Of a stretch of 64,000 bases of DNA, positions 52,615 through 61,543 are shown in pieces. The notes beneath the pieces were generated by a model, which was given only the letters and a program-made list of their open reading frames with translations, was not told the origin of the DNA and ran no database searches. The position numbers and the translations under genes are program-made. Position 1 is the stretch's first letter; each line of letters opens with the position of its first letter. Origin of the DNA: Nitrososphaerota archaeon (lineage in GTDB: Archaea > Thermoproteota > Nitrososphaeria > Nitrososphaerales > Nitrosopumilaceae); NCBI GenBank assembly GCA_028867755.1, contig JAGWFT010000001.1, positions 288,727 to 352,726 of the forward strand, read 5' to 3'.

Positions 52615-53550
52615 CTATTTTACTCTGGCAAGAAGGGCAGAATAAAGAAATGGTAGAATCGTGGTTATCTCTGCATGTATTGTAGTTTGTTTTGCATTCT
52701 GAGTTACCTTTCCCCATGAGATTGCTTCTTTTACAAGTGCACCGCTCAAACTACCGTCAAACTCTTGTGCTGTAGTGATGTAGACGGCATAATCTAGACC
52801 ATCTCTATATTGGTTCCACCAAAGAGTGTGATGCTTTGATATGCCTCCACCTAGCATGAGAGCTCCTGATTTTTTTGCCTTGAATATTAGTCCAGACAAC
52901 AAGTCCCCATCAGCTGCAACATTTAGTTTGAAATCCTTATGTTTTTGTGTAAACATCCAGATCTGGCTTCCTACAGCACCATCCACTATTCCAGGTACAA
53001 TCACTGGAATGTTATTTTTGTATGCCCAGTACAGGAAAGAACCTTCACCTAGGTGTTCGCCAATCATTCTTGTAATGTCTGCAGTGGACATCTCTCTTGT
53101 ACCAGCTTTGTAAGCTTCCTCTAGGAATTGTTGCATTTTTTCTTCAATTATGGGTCCATAGCTATCCATTGGAACAAGCACGTTGCCTAATCTGTGAATG
53201 TTTTTCTCCAAAAGCTCTGAATCATCAAGGGTAAAGGATCCTTCTAAATAATTTGAAAAATATCTTGCAATGTCATGATCAAGAGCACCACATGTAGTAA
53301 TGGCAACATCGAACATTTTCTTTTTTAACATATCTACAATTATTCCACGAAGACCAGTTGACGTAATTGCCGCTACAAATGAAAGAAATTTTACACACTG
53401 CTTGTCGTTTATCATTGTTGAGAGAATCTCAAGACCGTCAGCAAGATTTCTTGATTCAAAACCGCCAGACTCTGACATCTGTTTGAAGATAGTCTGTAGA
53501 TCGGTGTCACTTTTTATAGAAATGTCTCGTACTGGTCTGCCCTCGCTCAT
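52615..53550 (-). CDS. dhs: Deoxyhypusine synthase
   Basis: 311 residues. The NAD-fold and active-site segments match: LMLGGGISKHHTLWWNQYRDGLDYAVYITTAQEFDGSLSGALVKEAISWGKV, with Lys of SWGK as the catalytic residue. It makes deoxyhypusine on initiation factor 5A from spermidine. It is divergent from the pyruvoyl arginine decarboxylase (PdaD) with 121 bp between, matching a polyamine locus. Confidence 0.92.
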   Translation of the reverse strand: MSEGRPVRDISIKSDTDLQTIFKQMSESGGFESRNLADGLEILSTMINDKQCVKFLSFVAAITSTGLRGIIVDMLKKKMFDVAITTCGALDHDIARYFSNYLEGSFTLDDSELLEKNIHRLGNVLVPMDSYGPIIEEKMQQFLEEAYKAGTREMSTADITRMIGEHLGEGSFLYWAYKNNIPVIVPGIVDGAVGSQIWMFTQKHKDFKLNVAADGDLLSGLIFKAKKSGALMLGGGISKHHTLWWNQYRDGLDYAVYITTAQEFDGSLSGALVKEAISWGKVTQNAKQTTIHAEITTILPFLYSALLARVK

Positions 53551-53607
53551 TCTTTTATGGCTTGATCAGCGGTATAAATTTCTTGTATTGCTTTTAAAAA
53601 ATAGAAA

Positions 53608-53619
53608 ACGTAATATACG
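53608..53619. promoter_or_regulatory. GTAGNTTACGT-like variant between dhs and pdaD
   Basis: ACGTAATATACG: one mismatch to ACGTAATCTACG, in the shared promoter region of the polyamine genes. Confidence 0.35.
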
Positions 53620-53671
53620 AATCAAAGACCAATTTTTAAATAATAACCGCTTAAGAGAGACATGAGATAAT

Positions 53672-54223
53672 ATGCTTGATTTAGTTCCAAAAAAATTATT
53701 CCTCACTAAAGGCAAGGGTGTACATGCAGATCAGCTTACAAGTTTTGAATATGCACTAAGAGATGCAGGTATTCCAAACACGAATCTAGTGTTAATCTCA
53801 AGTATATTTCCTCCAGGTGCAAAAATAATCTCGCGTCAGGAAGGATTGAAGTTGATACGTCCTGGCAGTGTCCAGTTCGTAATATACGCAAGACAGCAAT
53901 CTAATGAACCACATAGATTAATGGCAGCATCTGTAGGATTGGCAGAACCATCTGACAGGAAAAGATGGGGATATCTGTCCGAGTATCACTCTTTTGGAGA
54001 AACAGAAAAGGAAGCTGGTGATTATGCTGAAGACATTGCAGCACAGATGCTAGCATCATCAATTGGAATACCATTTGATGTAGACAAAAACTGGGACGAG
54101 AAAAGACAACAATGGAAAGTATCTGGACAGATATACAAGACTAGAAACATAACCCAGAGCGCAGTTGGAGATTCCAAGGGAAGATGGACAACTGTTTTTG
54201 CAGCAGCAGTTTTAATTCTTTAA
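53672..54223 (+). CDS. pdaD: Pyruvoyl-dependent arginine decarboxylase
   Basis: 183 residues. The self-cleaving serine pair is in LISSIFPPGAKI (about 49-54), generating the pyruvoyl group, followed by VQFVIYARQQSNEPHRLMAASVGLA. Converts arginine to agmatine. It sits between two DHS-family genes and upstream in pathway of the ureohydrolase at 38.7 kb. The length matches known archaeal enzymes. Confidence 0.93.
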   Translation: MLDLVPKKLFLTKGKGVHADQLTSFEYALRDAGIPNTNLVLISSIFPPGAKIISRQEGLKLIRPGSVQFVIYARQQSNEPHRLMAASVGLAEPSDRKRWGYLSEYHSFGETEKEAGDYAEDIAAQMLASSIGIPFDVDKNWDEKRQQWKVSGQIYKTRNITQSAVGDSKGRWTTVFAAAVLIL

Positions 54224-54258
54224 AAATATATTTTCTTGTAACAGCAAAACACACTGTT

Positions 54259-55335
54259 TTATCGTCTAGTTGGCTTCTTTTTGCCAGAATAAATATCAGA
54301 TATGTCTTTATAATACTGACCTAATTTTTTGTAGATGCGTTTTGGTTTTCTTGGGGCTTCATTGCTCAATGCATACAAGCATAAAACTGGAAATGCTATT
54401 GTGGCATCAGCATATACAACTATCACATCCTCGTGAGAATCTTTTACCTTTCCCCAGCTCTTGCCTTCCTGGAGTGTGGCACCAGACAGTCCCCCTGTGT
54501 CTGGTCTTGCGTCAGTGATCTGAATAATGTAATTTTGTCCTCCATGACCCATGCCTAAAATCTGATCCAGTAGAGGGCCTGTCTGCTGGGCAGTATTCTT
54601 AGGCACTCCACCACCTATCTCTACAATTCCTGCCTTTTTGGAATTGTATAGAATTGCTGCTTGTTCAATTATTTCACGCACAAAATCCAATGAAAATTGC
54701 TTATTTGCAAGCCTAAGAGGAGCTAGATCCAGTGCTAGCGACGAATCTTTTAGTGTAGAGATGTAAAGTGGCACATCATAATCATAGGCAGAGACTACAA
54801 AGCTTTTTTCAGGATACTTGGAATGTTCTTTAGAATATTTGCCCATCCAATTTGCAAATTCAGCTGTCGTAAATGGTTTGTTAATTGGATTATTTTCAAA
54901 CATTTTCTGTACTATCTTGTCTTGTTTTTTCAATGTCTCCTCGCCTTTGATATAGACATCTCTAATTCTGACAATGTCCTTTTGATAGAGAATCATGTCA
55001 TCTACCTCATAATGCCCTTGCTTTACTGGTAGGTTCCAGGCAAAATGATCCTCATGGTACAAGTTAGAACCAGTAGATATTATCCAGTCTACAAATCCAT
55101 TTTCAATAAGAGACTTGAACAGTCCCCCAAACCCAACAGGTGTCATTGCACCAGCAATTGTAAGGCAAATTGTGGCGTCATCTTCAATCATCTTACGGAA
55201 TAGCTTTGCAGCCTCTCCAAGCTGTCTTGCATTATACCCTGATCTTGAGTAGATTTCTACAAGATCGTTAATCTTCATATCAGGTCCGACCTCGATATGA
55301 GGGATATTTTTTCCATGAAAATGATGGTAATCCAT
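54259..55335 (-). CDS. Deoxyhypusine synthase-family paralogue
   Basis: 358 residues, longer than its neighbour. The fold and active-site loop are kept (IVEIGGGVPKNTAQQTGPLLDQILGMGHGGQNYIIQITDARPDTGGLSGATLQEGKSWGKV), but the C-terminal part differs (DVIVVYADATIAFPVLCLYALSNEAPRKPKR). It may be a homospermidine-forming or second DHS-type enzyme acting on another polyamine. It is adjacent to pdaD (convergent) and divergent from the nickel transporter. Confidence 0.82.
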   Translation of the reverse strand: MDYHHFHGKNIPHIEVGPDMKINDLVEIYSRSGYNARQLGEAAKLFRKMIEDDATICLTIAGAMTPVGFGGLFKSLIENGFVDWIISTGSNLYHEDHFAWNLPVKQGHYEVDDMILYQKDIVRIRDVYIKGEETLKKQDKIVQKMFENNPINKPFTTAEFANWMGKYSKEHSKYPEKSFVVSAYDYDVPLYISTLKDSSLALDLAPLRLANKQFSLDFVREIIEQAAILYNSKKAGIVEIGGGVPKNTAQQTGPLLDQILGMGHGGQNYIIQITDARPDTGGLSGATLQEGKSWGKVKDSHEDVIVVYADATIAFPVLCLYALSNEAPRKPKRIYKKLGQYYKDISDIYSGKKKPTRR

Positions 55336-55402
55336 TGTTCTCTAGTCATTTACTGCCACTAGATAATTTTTTCTAAACGGCATCAAAAAATACAAAAGTT
55401 TT

Positions 55403-55413
55403 GTAGTTTACGT
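55403..55413. promoter_or_regulatory. GTAGNTTACGT motif before NiCoT gene
   Basis: GTAGTTTACGT followed by a T-run, in the 189-bp gap between the DHS paralogue and the nickel transporter. A TATA-like TTTTTATAC follows by 15 bp. Confidence 0.45.
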
Positions 55414-55524
55414 TTTTTTAAGGCATATTTTTATACAAAGATTTGACAAAACGCTTGTGCAAATAGTATTACTCTTACCAACTTTTGTAATACTAGAAAA
55501 AATGCCTTACGGGGGCTATTTTAG

Positions 55525-56340
55525 ATGATGGATACATCTTGGGCCTTTATCTTGTTATCAATACCCACCATGATAGTTCTAGGAATGCGTCATGGTCTTG
55601 ACGTTGACCATATTACTGCAATTGATAATCTGGTCAGGTTACACAATGCTACAAAAAAATCCCGATTGGTAGGAGCAGGATTCAGTTCTGGCCACATGAT
55701 ATCAGTCCTGGCCGAGATGATTCTCATAATTTACGTGGTAGGCAGTCTTACCAATACAGGAAATCTTCAATTTTGGGGTGGTGTAGTGGGAGCAGTTGCA
55801 CTGGGAGCAATTGGTGCTATCAACATCTATGCCCTAAAGAAATGGGGCAAGAGCGGCTCTGCAATACTTGCAACAAAGATTTTGCAGAGAACAGGAATGT
55901 TGGGGCCTATTGGTTCATCTTTTGTTACTGGTCTAGTTTTTGGTCTGGGCTTTGATACGGCCACGCAGATTTCTGCAATCACACTATCTGCTGTTGCATC
56001 GGCAACAACTGGAATTCAGACAGCATTGATTCTCTCAGGGTTCTTTGCACTTGGGATGATTCCTATAGATACACTAGACAGTATCTTGCTCCGTTCTGCA
56101 TTTTCCAGAATATTTAACACCAAAGGCTTTAGGTACATGGCTTATGCCCTAAGCGGTGCTGCAGTGTCAGTGGCATCTCTTGAGTCATATGGAACAGTTA
56201 CCCACACAGACATTTTGCCACAATGGGCAGGGCCGGTTCTTGCCGTAAGTATTGTCTCTATATCATTTGCATATGCCTTTATGACAAGAAAGAAAAGTGT
56301 ACCTAGTCATAATGTGGAAAAAGAGACAGAAGAAAAATAG
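55525..56340 (+). CDS. Nickel/cobalt transporter (NiCoT, NicO/HoxN type)
   Basis: 271 residues, about seven helices. Signature MRHGLDVDHITAIDN (residues 21-35), with the metal-selective HxxxxDH, and FGLGFDTATQISAIT in helix 5 are diagnostic. It imports Ni2+ or Co2+; given urease nearby, nickel is likely, with cobalt for cobalamin as a second use. The last ~20 residues are polar. It stands alone. Confidence 0.93.
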   Translation: MMDTSWAFILLSIPTMIVLGMRHGLDVDHITAIDNLVRLHNATKKSRLVGAGFSSGHMISVLAEMILIIYVVGSLTNTGNLQFWGGVVGAVALGAIGAINIYALKKWGKSGSAILATKILQRTGMLGPIGSSFVTGLVFGLGFDTATQISAITLSAVASATTGIQTALILSGFFALGMIPIDTLDSILLRSAFSRIFNTKGFRYMAYALSGAAVSVASLESYGTVTHTDILPQWAGPVLAVSIVSISFAYAFMTRKKSVPSHNVEKETEEK

Positions 56341-56343
56341 AAT

Positions 56344-56466
56344 CTAATCAAATTTTACTTCTTCTTGTTGTGCTGACGCATTGCAGTGTGCACATCTCTC
56401 TGATGGAGTTTTAAAGTACACCATGTGGCAGTTTTTACAAGCCCTAAGATCACTTAGTTTAACCAT
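56344..56466 (-). CDS. Small zinc-ribbon protein (40 aa)
   Basis: ATG at 56466 opens a 40-residue frame: MVKLSDLRACKNCHMVYFK, then RCAHCNASAQQEEVKFD. Two Cys-x2-Cys knuckles at zinc-ribbon distance, resembling a minimal RpoE2/Spt4- or Rpb12-type ribbon but too short to call. It converges with the nickel transporter tail (3 bp apart). Confidence 0.55.
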   Translation of the reverse strand: MVKLSDLRACKNCHMVYFKTPSERCAHCNASAQQEEVKFD

Positions 56467-56571
56467 GTGATCCTAACCTGTAACCATATAGAAAAATCTT
56501 ATTTTGTTGTCTTTTTGCATGACGTATCACATAGTGACTTGATTTATGTGCAACATGTTAGAAGAAAAATC

Positions 56572-57024
56572 ATGAAAAAACACTATAAGGAATATCTCAA
56601 GTTAAACAAGAACATTCTATTTGGTTTCTTTACGTCAGTTACAGTTTCTGCTATAGTATCACAGATTCTGTCTGTTCAGGCAAAATATCTCAATAGTTCG
56701 GCAACCCTTGCAGTTGATTTATCAGTATATTACGCAGCTTTTTCAGGTTTTTTTTATATCGATAACAGGAAAAAATACCTCCTAGAATCAGGCAAGCTGG
56801 ACAAATCTAGACTGAAAACAGATCTCATAAAAATAATCACATCATTAGGAACAAGCGAGATAATTTACAGCATTTGTAGATGGCTAGTACAGTACTACCT
56901 GTTAGCTAGCAATTATGAAGCGTATGTCTCATCTATCTTGGCCCAATCTATATCGTTTATAGTATATCTGATTAGTGTAAACCTAATCGCAAGATCTGTG
57001 AGATTATACAAAGACAAAGAATAG
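56572..57024 (+). CDS. Polytopic membrane protein
   Basis: About 150 residues from the ATG at 56572 (a longer frame to 56467 would precede the likely start). Four hydrophobic segments: ILFGFFTSVTVSAIVSQIL, LAVDLSVYYAAFSGFFYI, LIKIITSLGTSEIIYSIC and ILAQSISFIVYLISVNLIA. Basic inside loops. No family recognised; it may be a small permease-like or DUF-type membrane protein. Confidence 0.6.
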   Translation: MKKHYKEYLKLNKNILFGFFTSVTVSAIVSQILSVQAKYLNSSATLAVDLSVYYAAFSGFFYIDNRKKYLLESGKLDKSRLKTDLIKIITSLGTSEIIYSICRWLVQYYLLASNYEAYVSSILAQSISFIVYLISVNLIARSVRLYKDKE

Positions 57025-57067
57025 TCAAACCTATCTCTAAACTTAATATAAGGAACAAAAAGGATCG

Positions 57068-57820
57068 TTGACGTTGGCTTTCCAAAAAGGTACCTTAGTT
57101 CTGGCAGACTATACTGCCAAGGTAAAAGACACAAACGAAGTCTTTGAAACTACTAGAGAAGCTGACGCAAAGTCTAGCAACATCTTTGATGCAAACATCA
57201 AGTATCAGCCAAGACTTGTCTCAGTGGGAGAGTCCTGGGTGCTCAAGGGGTTCGATGATGCACTCTTGGCAGCAAATGCAGGTGACAAGCTCACAATAGA
57301 GGTTCCACCAGAGAAGGGATTTGGTACAAGAGATCCAAGCAAGGTAAGAATGATTCCTTTGCGAAAACTAGGAGATGATGCAGAGAAAGTTTCTGTCGGA
57401 GATGCAATTGAACTTGATGACAGGACTGGAATCATTAGATTCATTGGCTCAGGACGAGTCCAAGTTGATTTCAATCACAGGTTTGCAGGTAAAACTATTT
57501 TGTATGATGTTAATGTAATAAAATCACTTGATACTGATCAGGACAAAGTCATGGGGCTCCTCAAAAGGAGATTCCCAATAGATGACTCGAAATTAAAATT
57601 TGAGATAAAAGGAACACAGCTTGATGTCAGCATACCAGATGAAGCATTAATGATGGAGGGTCTTCAGGTAGTAAAGCGAGCAATTGCAAATGAGGTCTTC
57701 AAGTTTGTGTCAAGTCTTGACAAAATTAACTTTGTAGAGACCTACACCAAGGCAAAACCGCAGGAAAAGCCAGCAGAACAAAAGGCTGAGGCTGCACCGG
57801 CACAGCCAAAAGCTGCCTAG
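57068..57820 (+). CDS. FKBP/SlyD-type peptidyl-prolyl isomerase
   Basis: 250 residues, TTG start. FKBP core with inserted IF domain: VLADYTAKVKDTNEVFETT, SVGESWVLKGFDDALLAANAGDKLTIEVPPEKGFGTRDPSKV and DFNHRFAGKTILYDVNVIKS. The C-terminal half (LDTDQDKVMGLLKRRFP...) is a domain typical of long archaeal FKBPs. It helps prolyl isomerisation and has chaperone activity. Ala/Pro-rich tail. Convergent with egsA (4-bp overlap). Confidence 0.93.
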   Translation: MTLAFQKGTLVLADYTAKVKDTNEVFETTREADAKSSNIFDANIKYQPRLVSVGESWVLKGFDDALLAANAGDKLTIEVPPEKGFGTRDPSKVRMIPLRKLGDDAEKVSVGDAIELDDRTGIIRFIGSGRVQVDFNHRFAGKTILYDVNVIKSLDTDQDKVMGLLKRRFPIDDSKLKFEIKGTQLDVSIPDEALMMEGLQVVKRAIANEVFKFVSSLDKINFVETYTKAKPQEKPAEQKAEAAPAQPKAA

Positions 57821-58857
57821 AGAACGCCAGTACTTTTTGCAAGAGAGACAGCTTTTTCTTCAGTCATCTTTACCTCACTGAGTATTGTGTATCTCTCTGG
57901 TCTTAACGACTGTGCAATGGAAAGAGCCTCTGCTAGAATCTGGGCTGAAAGCCCAATCTCTTTTGCAGTAGTCGGTGCACCGACATTTTTTAGCATCTGA
58001 ATTATTTTCTTCCAGTCTTGGCCCTGAAGCTTTGCAATCAATATTGCCCCAATTCCGCACTTTTCTCCATGCAATCCAATTCCTGGCTGGATATAGTCAA
58101 CTGCGTGGGAAAACAAGTGTTCTGCACCAGAGCAAGGCCTGCTAGAGCCAGCTATGCAGGCAGCAACACCTGAGCTTATCAGAGCTTCAACAATCATTCT
58201 AACATCAGGTTTTTTCTTGAAGTTTTTTGAGTTGTCAATCACTATTTTGGCGCTCATAGATGCCAGATTTGCGGCATATGTGCCAAAGTATTCCCCAACC
58301 TTATCTCTTGCAAGCTCCCAGTCTCGTACTGCTGTAACCTTTGCCATGAGATCACCGCAACCGCTTGCAATAAGCCTGTGCGGCGCCTTCTTTAGTATCT
58401 CAGTGTCCACAAAGACCCCAAGCGGTGCAGTAGCAATTATGGAATATGGCTTGTCACCGCGCAGAGAAACAAACGGGCTTGCAATTCCATCATGTGATGC
58501 AGAGGTTGGGACACTAACAAATGGTTTTTTGATCTTAAATGCAATCATCTTTGCAATATCAACAGACCTGCCCCCGCCGATTCCAACTATAAGATCACAC
58601 TTGTCTTTTTTTATCTCAAGCAGAATCTTTTTTGCAGAATCTATGTCATTACTTGTGCTGCGATGCCAGACATTTTTTATCTTTGATTTAGAAAGTGATC
58701 TGGATACTTTATCATAAGTTATCTTTCTTACCTGATCGCCTGAAACAAGAGAAACTTTTCTTGGATTGGCAAGGCCCTGCAAGAAACGTCCAATATCGCC
58801 AATGTTTTTCTCACCGACAACTATCTGCCTTGGCAGTTCCATGACGTGGTAAGGCAT
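57817..58857 (-). CDS. egsA: Glycerol-1-phosphate dehydrogenase
   Basis: 346 residues. NAD(P) and metal motifs: LIVGIGGGRSVDIAKMIA, VPTSASHDGIASPFVSL, ASGCGDLMAKVTAVRDWELA and the H of PGIGLHGEKCGIG. It makes sn-glycerol-1-phosphate, the archaeal lipid backbone, from dihydroxyacetone phosphate. Diagnostic of an archaeal genome. Divergent from the proteasome beta gene. Confidence 0.96.
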   Translation of the reverse strand: MPYHVMELPRQIVVGEKNIGDIGRFLQGLANPRKVSLVSGDQVRKITYDKVSRSLSKSKIKNVWHRSTSNDIDSAKKILLEIKKDKCDLIVGIGGGRSVDIAKMIAFKIKKPFVSVPTSASHDGIASPFVSLRGDKPYSIIATAPLGVFVDTEILKKAPHRLIASGCGDLMAKVTAVRDWELARDKVGEYFGTYAANLASMSAKIVIDNSKNFKKKPDVRMIVEALISSGVAACIAGSSRPCSGAEHLFSHAVDYIQPGIGLHGEKCGIGAILIAKLQGQDWKKIIQMLKNVGAPTTAKEIGLSAQILAEALSIAQSLRPERYTILSEVKMTEEKAVSLAKSTGVL

Positions 58858-58963
58858 GAACTTTTCTTCAAATCTCGTTATTTATCAATTCCCAAGAGCA
58901 GTCCAAAGTTTATTAAACGGTGAAATCCTATTCAGGATATCTCTAGTTAGGGAGAATAATTAT

Positions 58964-59596
58964 TTGTCAGACTACATTGAACAACACACATTTCATGGAA
59001 CAACTACAGTAGGAATAGCCTGTACTGACGGTGTAGTCTTGTGCGCTGATATGAGAGCAAGCGCTGGCTATTTCATAGCAAACAACAACACCATGAAGAT
59101 TCAAAAAATAGACAACCATGCAGGCATGACAATAGCCGGTGGAGTTGCAGATGCTCAAAATGTCACTGACATGTTGAGATATCATTGCAATCTTCACAGA
59201 GTGGACAAGGGAGAATATCTTCCAGTCAAATCAGTTGCAAGGCTTGCTTCGCTAATATTCTTCCAAAATAGATACTATCCATTTATCGCCGACATTCTTG
59301 TGGGCGGATATGACAAACTAGGACCAGCGTTATACAATATCGACATGTTTGGTTCTCTTGACCAGAAAAAATATGTTACAACAGGAAGCGGTTCGCCGGT
59401 CGCATATGGCTTGTTAGAAAGTGAATATCGAGATGGACTCACAGTAGAAGAGGGCAAGACAATTGCTCTCCGAGCTGTCAAGGGTGCGATAACAAGAAAC
59501 ATTGGAACAGGTGACGGAATAAATGTCGCAATCATTGACAAGCAAGGATACCAACTTTTAACAAAAGAACAGAAGAAAGCCATCATTACGCTCTAA
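58964..59596 (+). CDS. psmB: Proteasome subunit beta
   Basis: About 210 residues from TTG 58964, which has a strong GGGAG Shine-Dalgarno and follows a TATA-like TTTATTAAAC; the longer frame from 58856 would run into the promoter. The propeptide MSDYIEQHTFHG precedes the mature Thr1 (TTTVGIACTDG). D17 (ADMRAS) and K33 (NNTMKIQK) of the catalytic triad are present. It forms the proteolytic core of the 20S proteasome. Followed by aCPSF1 after 8 bp. Confidence 0.94.
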   Translation: MSDYIEQHTFHGTTTVGIACTDGVVLCADMRASAGYFIANNNTMKIQKIDNHAGMTIAGGVADAQNVTDMLRYHCNLHRVDKGEYLPVKSVARLASLIFFQNRYYPFIADILVGGYDKLGPALYNIDMFGSLDQKKYVTTGSGSPVAYGLLESEYRDGLTVEEGKTIALRAVKGAITRNIGTGDGINVAIIDKQGYQLLTKEQKKAIITL

Positions 59597-59604
59597 GTGA
59601 TTTA

Positions 59605-61536
59605 ATGCAAAGAAAACAGCAACAACGAGAAGTGTCGCCATTACCCAACATCATGGGCACCATACTACAAAGTATACCAAAAGAAGCTGAAGTTACCAAG
59701 ATAGAGTACGAGGGCCCAAGAATTGCAATCTATACAAGAAATCCCCGTTACCTGATGGAACACAACGAAGTAATCTCCAACATGGTCAATGTGATAAAAA
59801 AAAGAATTGTTGTAAGAACAGAAGATTCTATTAGAAAAACCGAGGAGGAGGCAAGACAGATTCTTGTCCAGATGCTCCCAAAGGACACTGATCTGCGCGG
59901 CACGTTTTTTGATACTGCAATAGGGGAGCTTACAGTAGAAGTAAAGCATCCTTGGCTACTAAACAACAGCGAGTCTTTTAACATGGCAGACCTTGTCTCA
60001 AAAACAGGCTGGCGTGTAAGAATCAGAAAGGCAACTACCATCCAGTCCCAGACTATTCAGACAATAAACTATAACCTCAAGATATCATCAACTGAAAGAA
60101 GCAAGCACCTGCGACAGATAGGAGAGCAAATATTTCGTCCAAAATTATCCGAAGATGCCGAAGTTTCATTGACCACACTTGGGGGATTCAGCCAGGTAGG
60201 CAGGTCATGCATGTTACTTACCACACATGAAAGTAAGATACTCATTGACTGCGGTGTAAATCCAGGTGCCCGAAGCCCGCTGGAGGCATTTCCGCGACTT
60301 GACTGGGCAAATATTACACTTGACGAGCTTGATGCCATTGTTATCAGCCATGCCCACCTTGACCATACCGGATTTTTGCCTGTTCTTTTCAAATATGGCT
60401 ACAAGGGGCCAATCTACTGTACAGAGCCTACCCTGCCAATGATGAACTTGATCCAGCTTGATGCCATCAAGGTGGCTGCCGCACAAGGCAAGGTTCCAAT
60501 GTACTCTGAAAGGGACGTCAAGCAGGTTATGAAGCAGACAATATCGCTTGCCTATGGCACTGTTACTGATATATCGCCTGACATCAAACTGGTCTTTTCA
60601 AATGCAGGACACATACTTGGCTCTGCATCGTGTCATTTTCACATTGGAAATGGAAACCACAACTTTGTCTACACTGGAGACCTAAAGTATGGTAAGTCAA
60701 TGCTCTTTGAGAGTGCGTCATGGAACTTCCCAAGAGTTGAAACATTATTGATAGAGAGTACATATGGTGCAAAAGAAGACATCCAGGCAACAAGAGAAGA
60801 AGTCGAAGGCGCATTTATCAAATCAGTAAACGAGACACTGCGAAACGGCGGCAAGGTCTTGATTCCAATTCCGGCAGTTGGACGTGCACAGGAACTTATG
60901 ATGGTAATCGATCAATACATGAAGGCAGGGCATCTGATGGAGGCACCTGTATTTACAGAAGGAATGATCGCAGAGGCAACTGCAATACATGAGGCATATC
61001 CGGAATATCTGGCCAGAGACTTGCGCGAAAAGATCTTGAGCACAGAAGAAAATCCATTTGATTCTGAATATTTCACAAACATCGAGCACTCTGATGCAAG
61101 AGAAGAGCCGCTCCGAGATGGACCTTGTATAATAATGGCAACATCAGGTATGCTAGAGGGTGGACCAGTGCTTGAATATTTCAAAAACATTGCACCAGTA
61201 CAGAAAAACAAGATCTTGTTTGTATCATACCAGGTAAATGGTACCATGGGAAGAAGGGTGCTTGATGGCTCAAGACAGGTCTCAGTTGTTGGAAAGGACG
61301 GAAAGATTGAAGTTATCAACATAAATTGCTCAACTGAAAAACTTGATGGGTTTTCAGGACACAGTGACTATAACCAATTAATGTCGTATGTGCACAAGCT
61401 AAGACCAAAGCTTAGGCGAGTAATTGTAAACCATGGTGAGAGAAGAAAGTGTGAGAACCTTGCAAGCTCGATTCACAGGATGTTTAGAATTGCAACAACG
61501 TGTCCACAAGTGCAAGAAGGCATAAGACTACTTTAA
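59605..61536 (+). CDS. aCPSF1/FttA beta-CASP ribonuclease (termination factor)
   Basis: 643 residues. Two N-terminal KH-like domains (to about 150), then the metallo-beta-lactamase motifs (VISHAHLDHTGFLP with HAHLDH; AGHILGSAS; VYTGDLKYG), the beta-CASP domain and the C-terminal GFSGHSDYNQLMSYV, VNHGERRKCENLASSI. aCPSF1 is an essential archaeal 3'-end nuclease and transcription terminator. It follows psmB in one transcription direction; complete. Confidence 0.96.
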   Translation: MQRKQQQREVSPLPNIMGTILQSIPKEAEVTKIEYEGPRIAIYTRNPRYLMEHNEVISNMVNVIKKRIVVRTEDSIRKTEEEARQILVQMLPKDTDLRGTFFDTAIGELTVEVKHPWLLNNSESFNMADLVSKTGWRVRIRKATTIQSQTIQTINYNLKISSTERSKHLRQIGEQIFRPKLSEDAEVSLTTLGGFSQVGRSCMLLTTHESKILIDCGVNPGARSPLEAFPRLDWANITLDELDAIVISHAHLDHTGFLPVLFKYGYKGPIYCTEPTLPMMNLIQLDAIKVAAAQGKVPMYSERDVKQVMKQTISLAYGTVTDISPDIKLVFSNAGHILGSASCHFHIGNGNHNFVYTGDLKYGKSMLFESASWNFPRVETLLIESTYGAKEDIQATREEVEGAFIKSVNETLRNGGKVLIPIPAVGRAQELMMVIDQYMKAGHLMEAPVFTEGMIAEATAIHEAYPEYLARDLREKILSTEENPFDSEYFTNIEHSDAREEPLRDGPCIIMATSGMLEGGPVLEYFKNIAPVQKNKILFVSYQVNGTMGRRVLDGSRQVSVVGKDGKIEVININCSTEKLDGFSGHSDYNQLMSYVHKLRPKLRRVIVNHGERRKCENLASSIHRMFRIATTCPQVQEGIRLL

Positions 61537-61543
61537 GAAAAAA

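Noticed and set aside
60069-61322. Minus-strand ORFs over aCPSF1
   Set aside because: Antisense shadows of a strongly conserved gene; no family resemblance.
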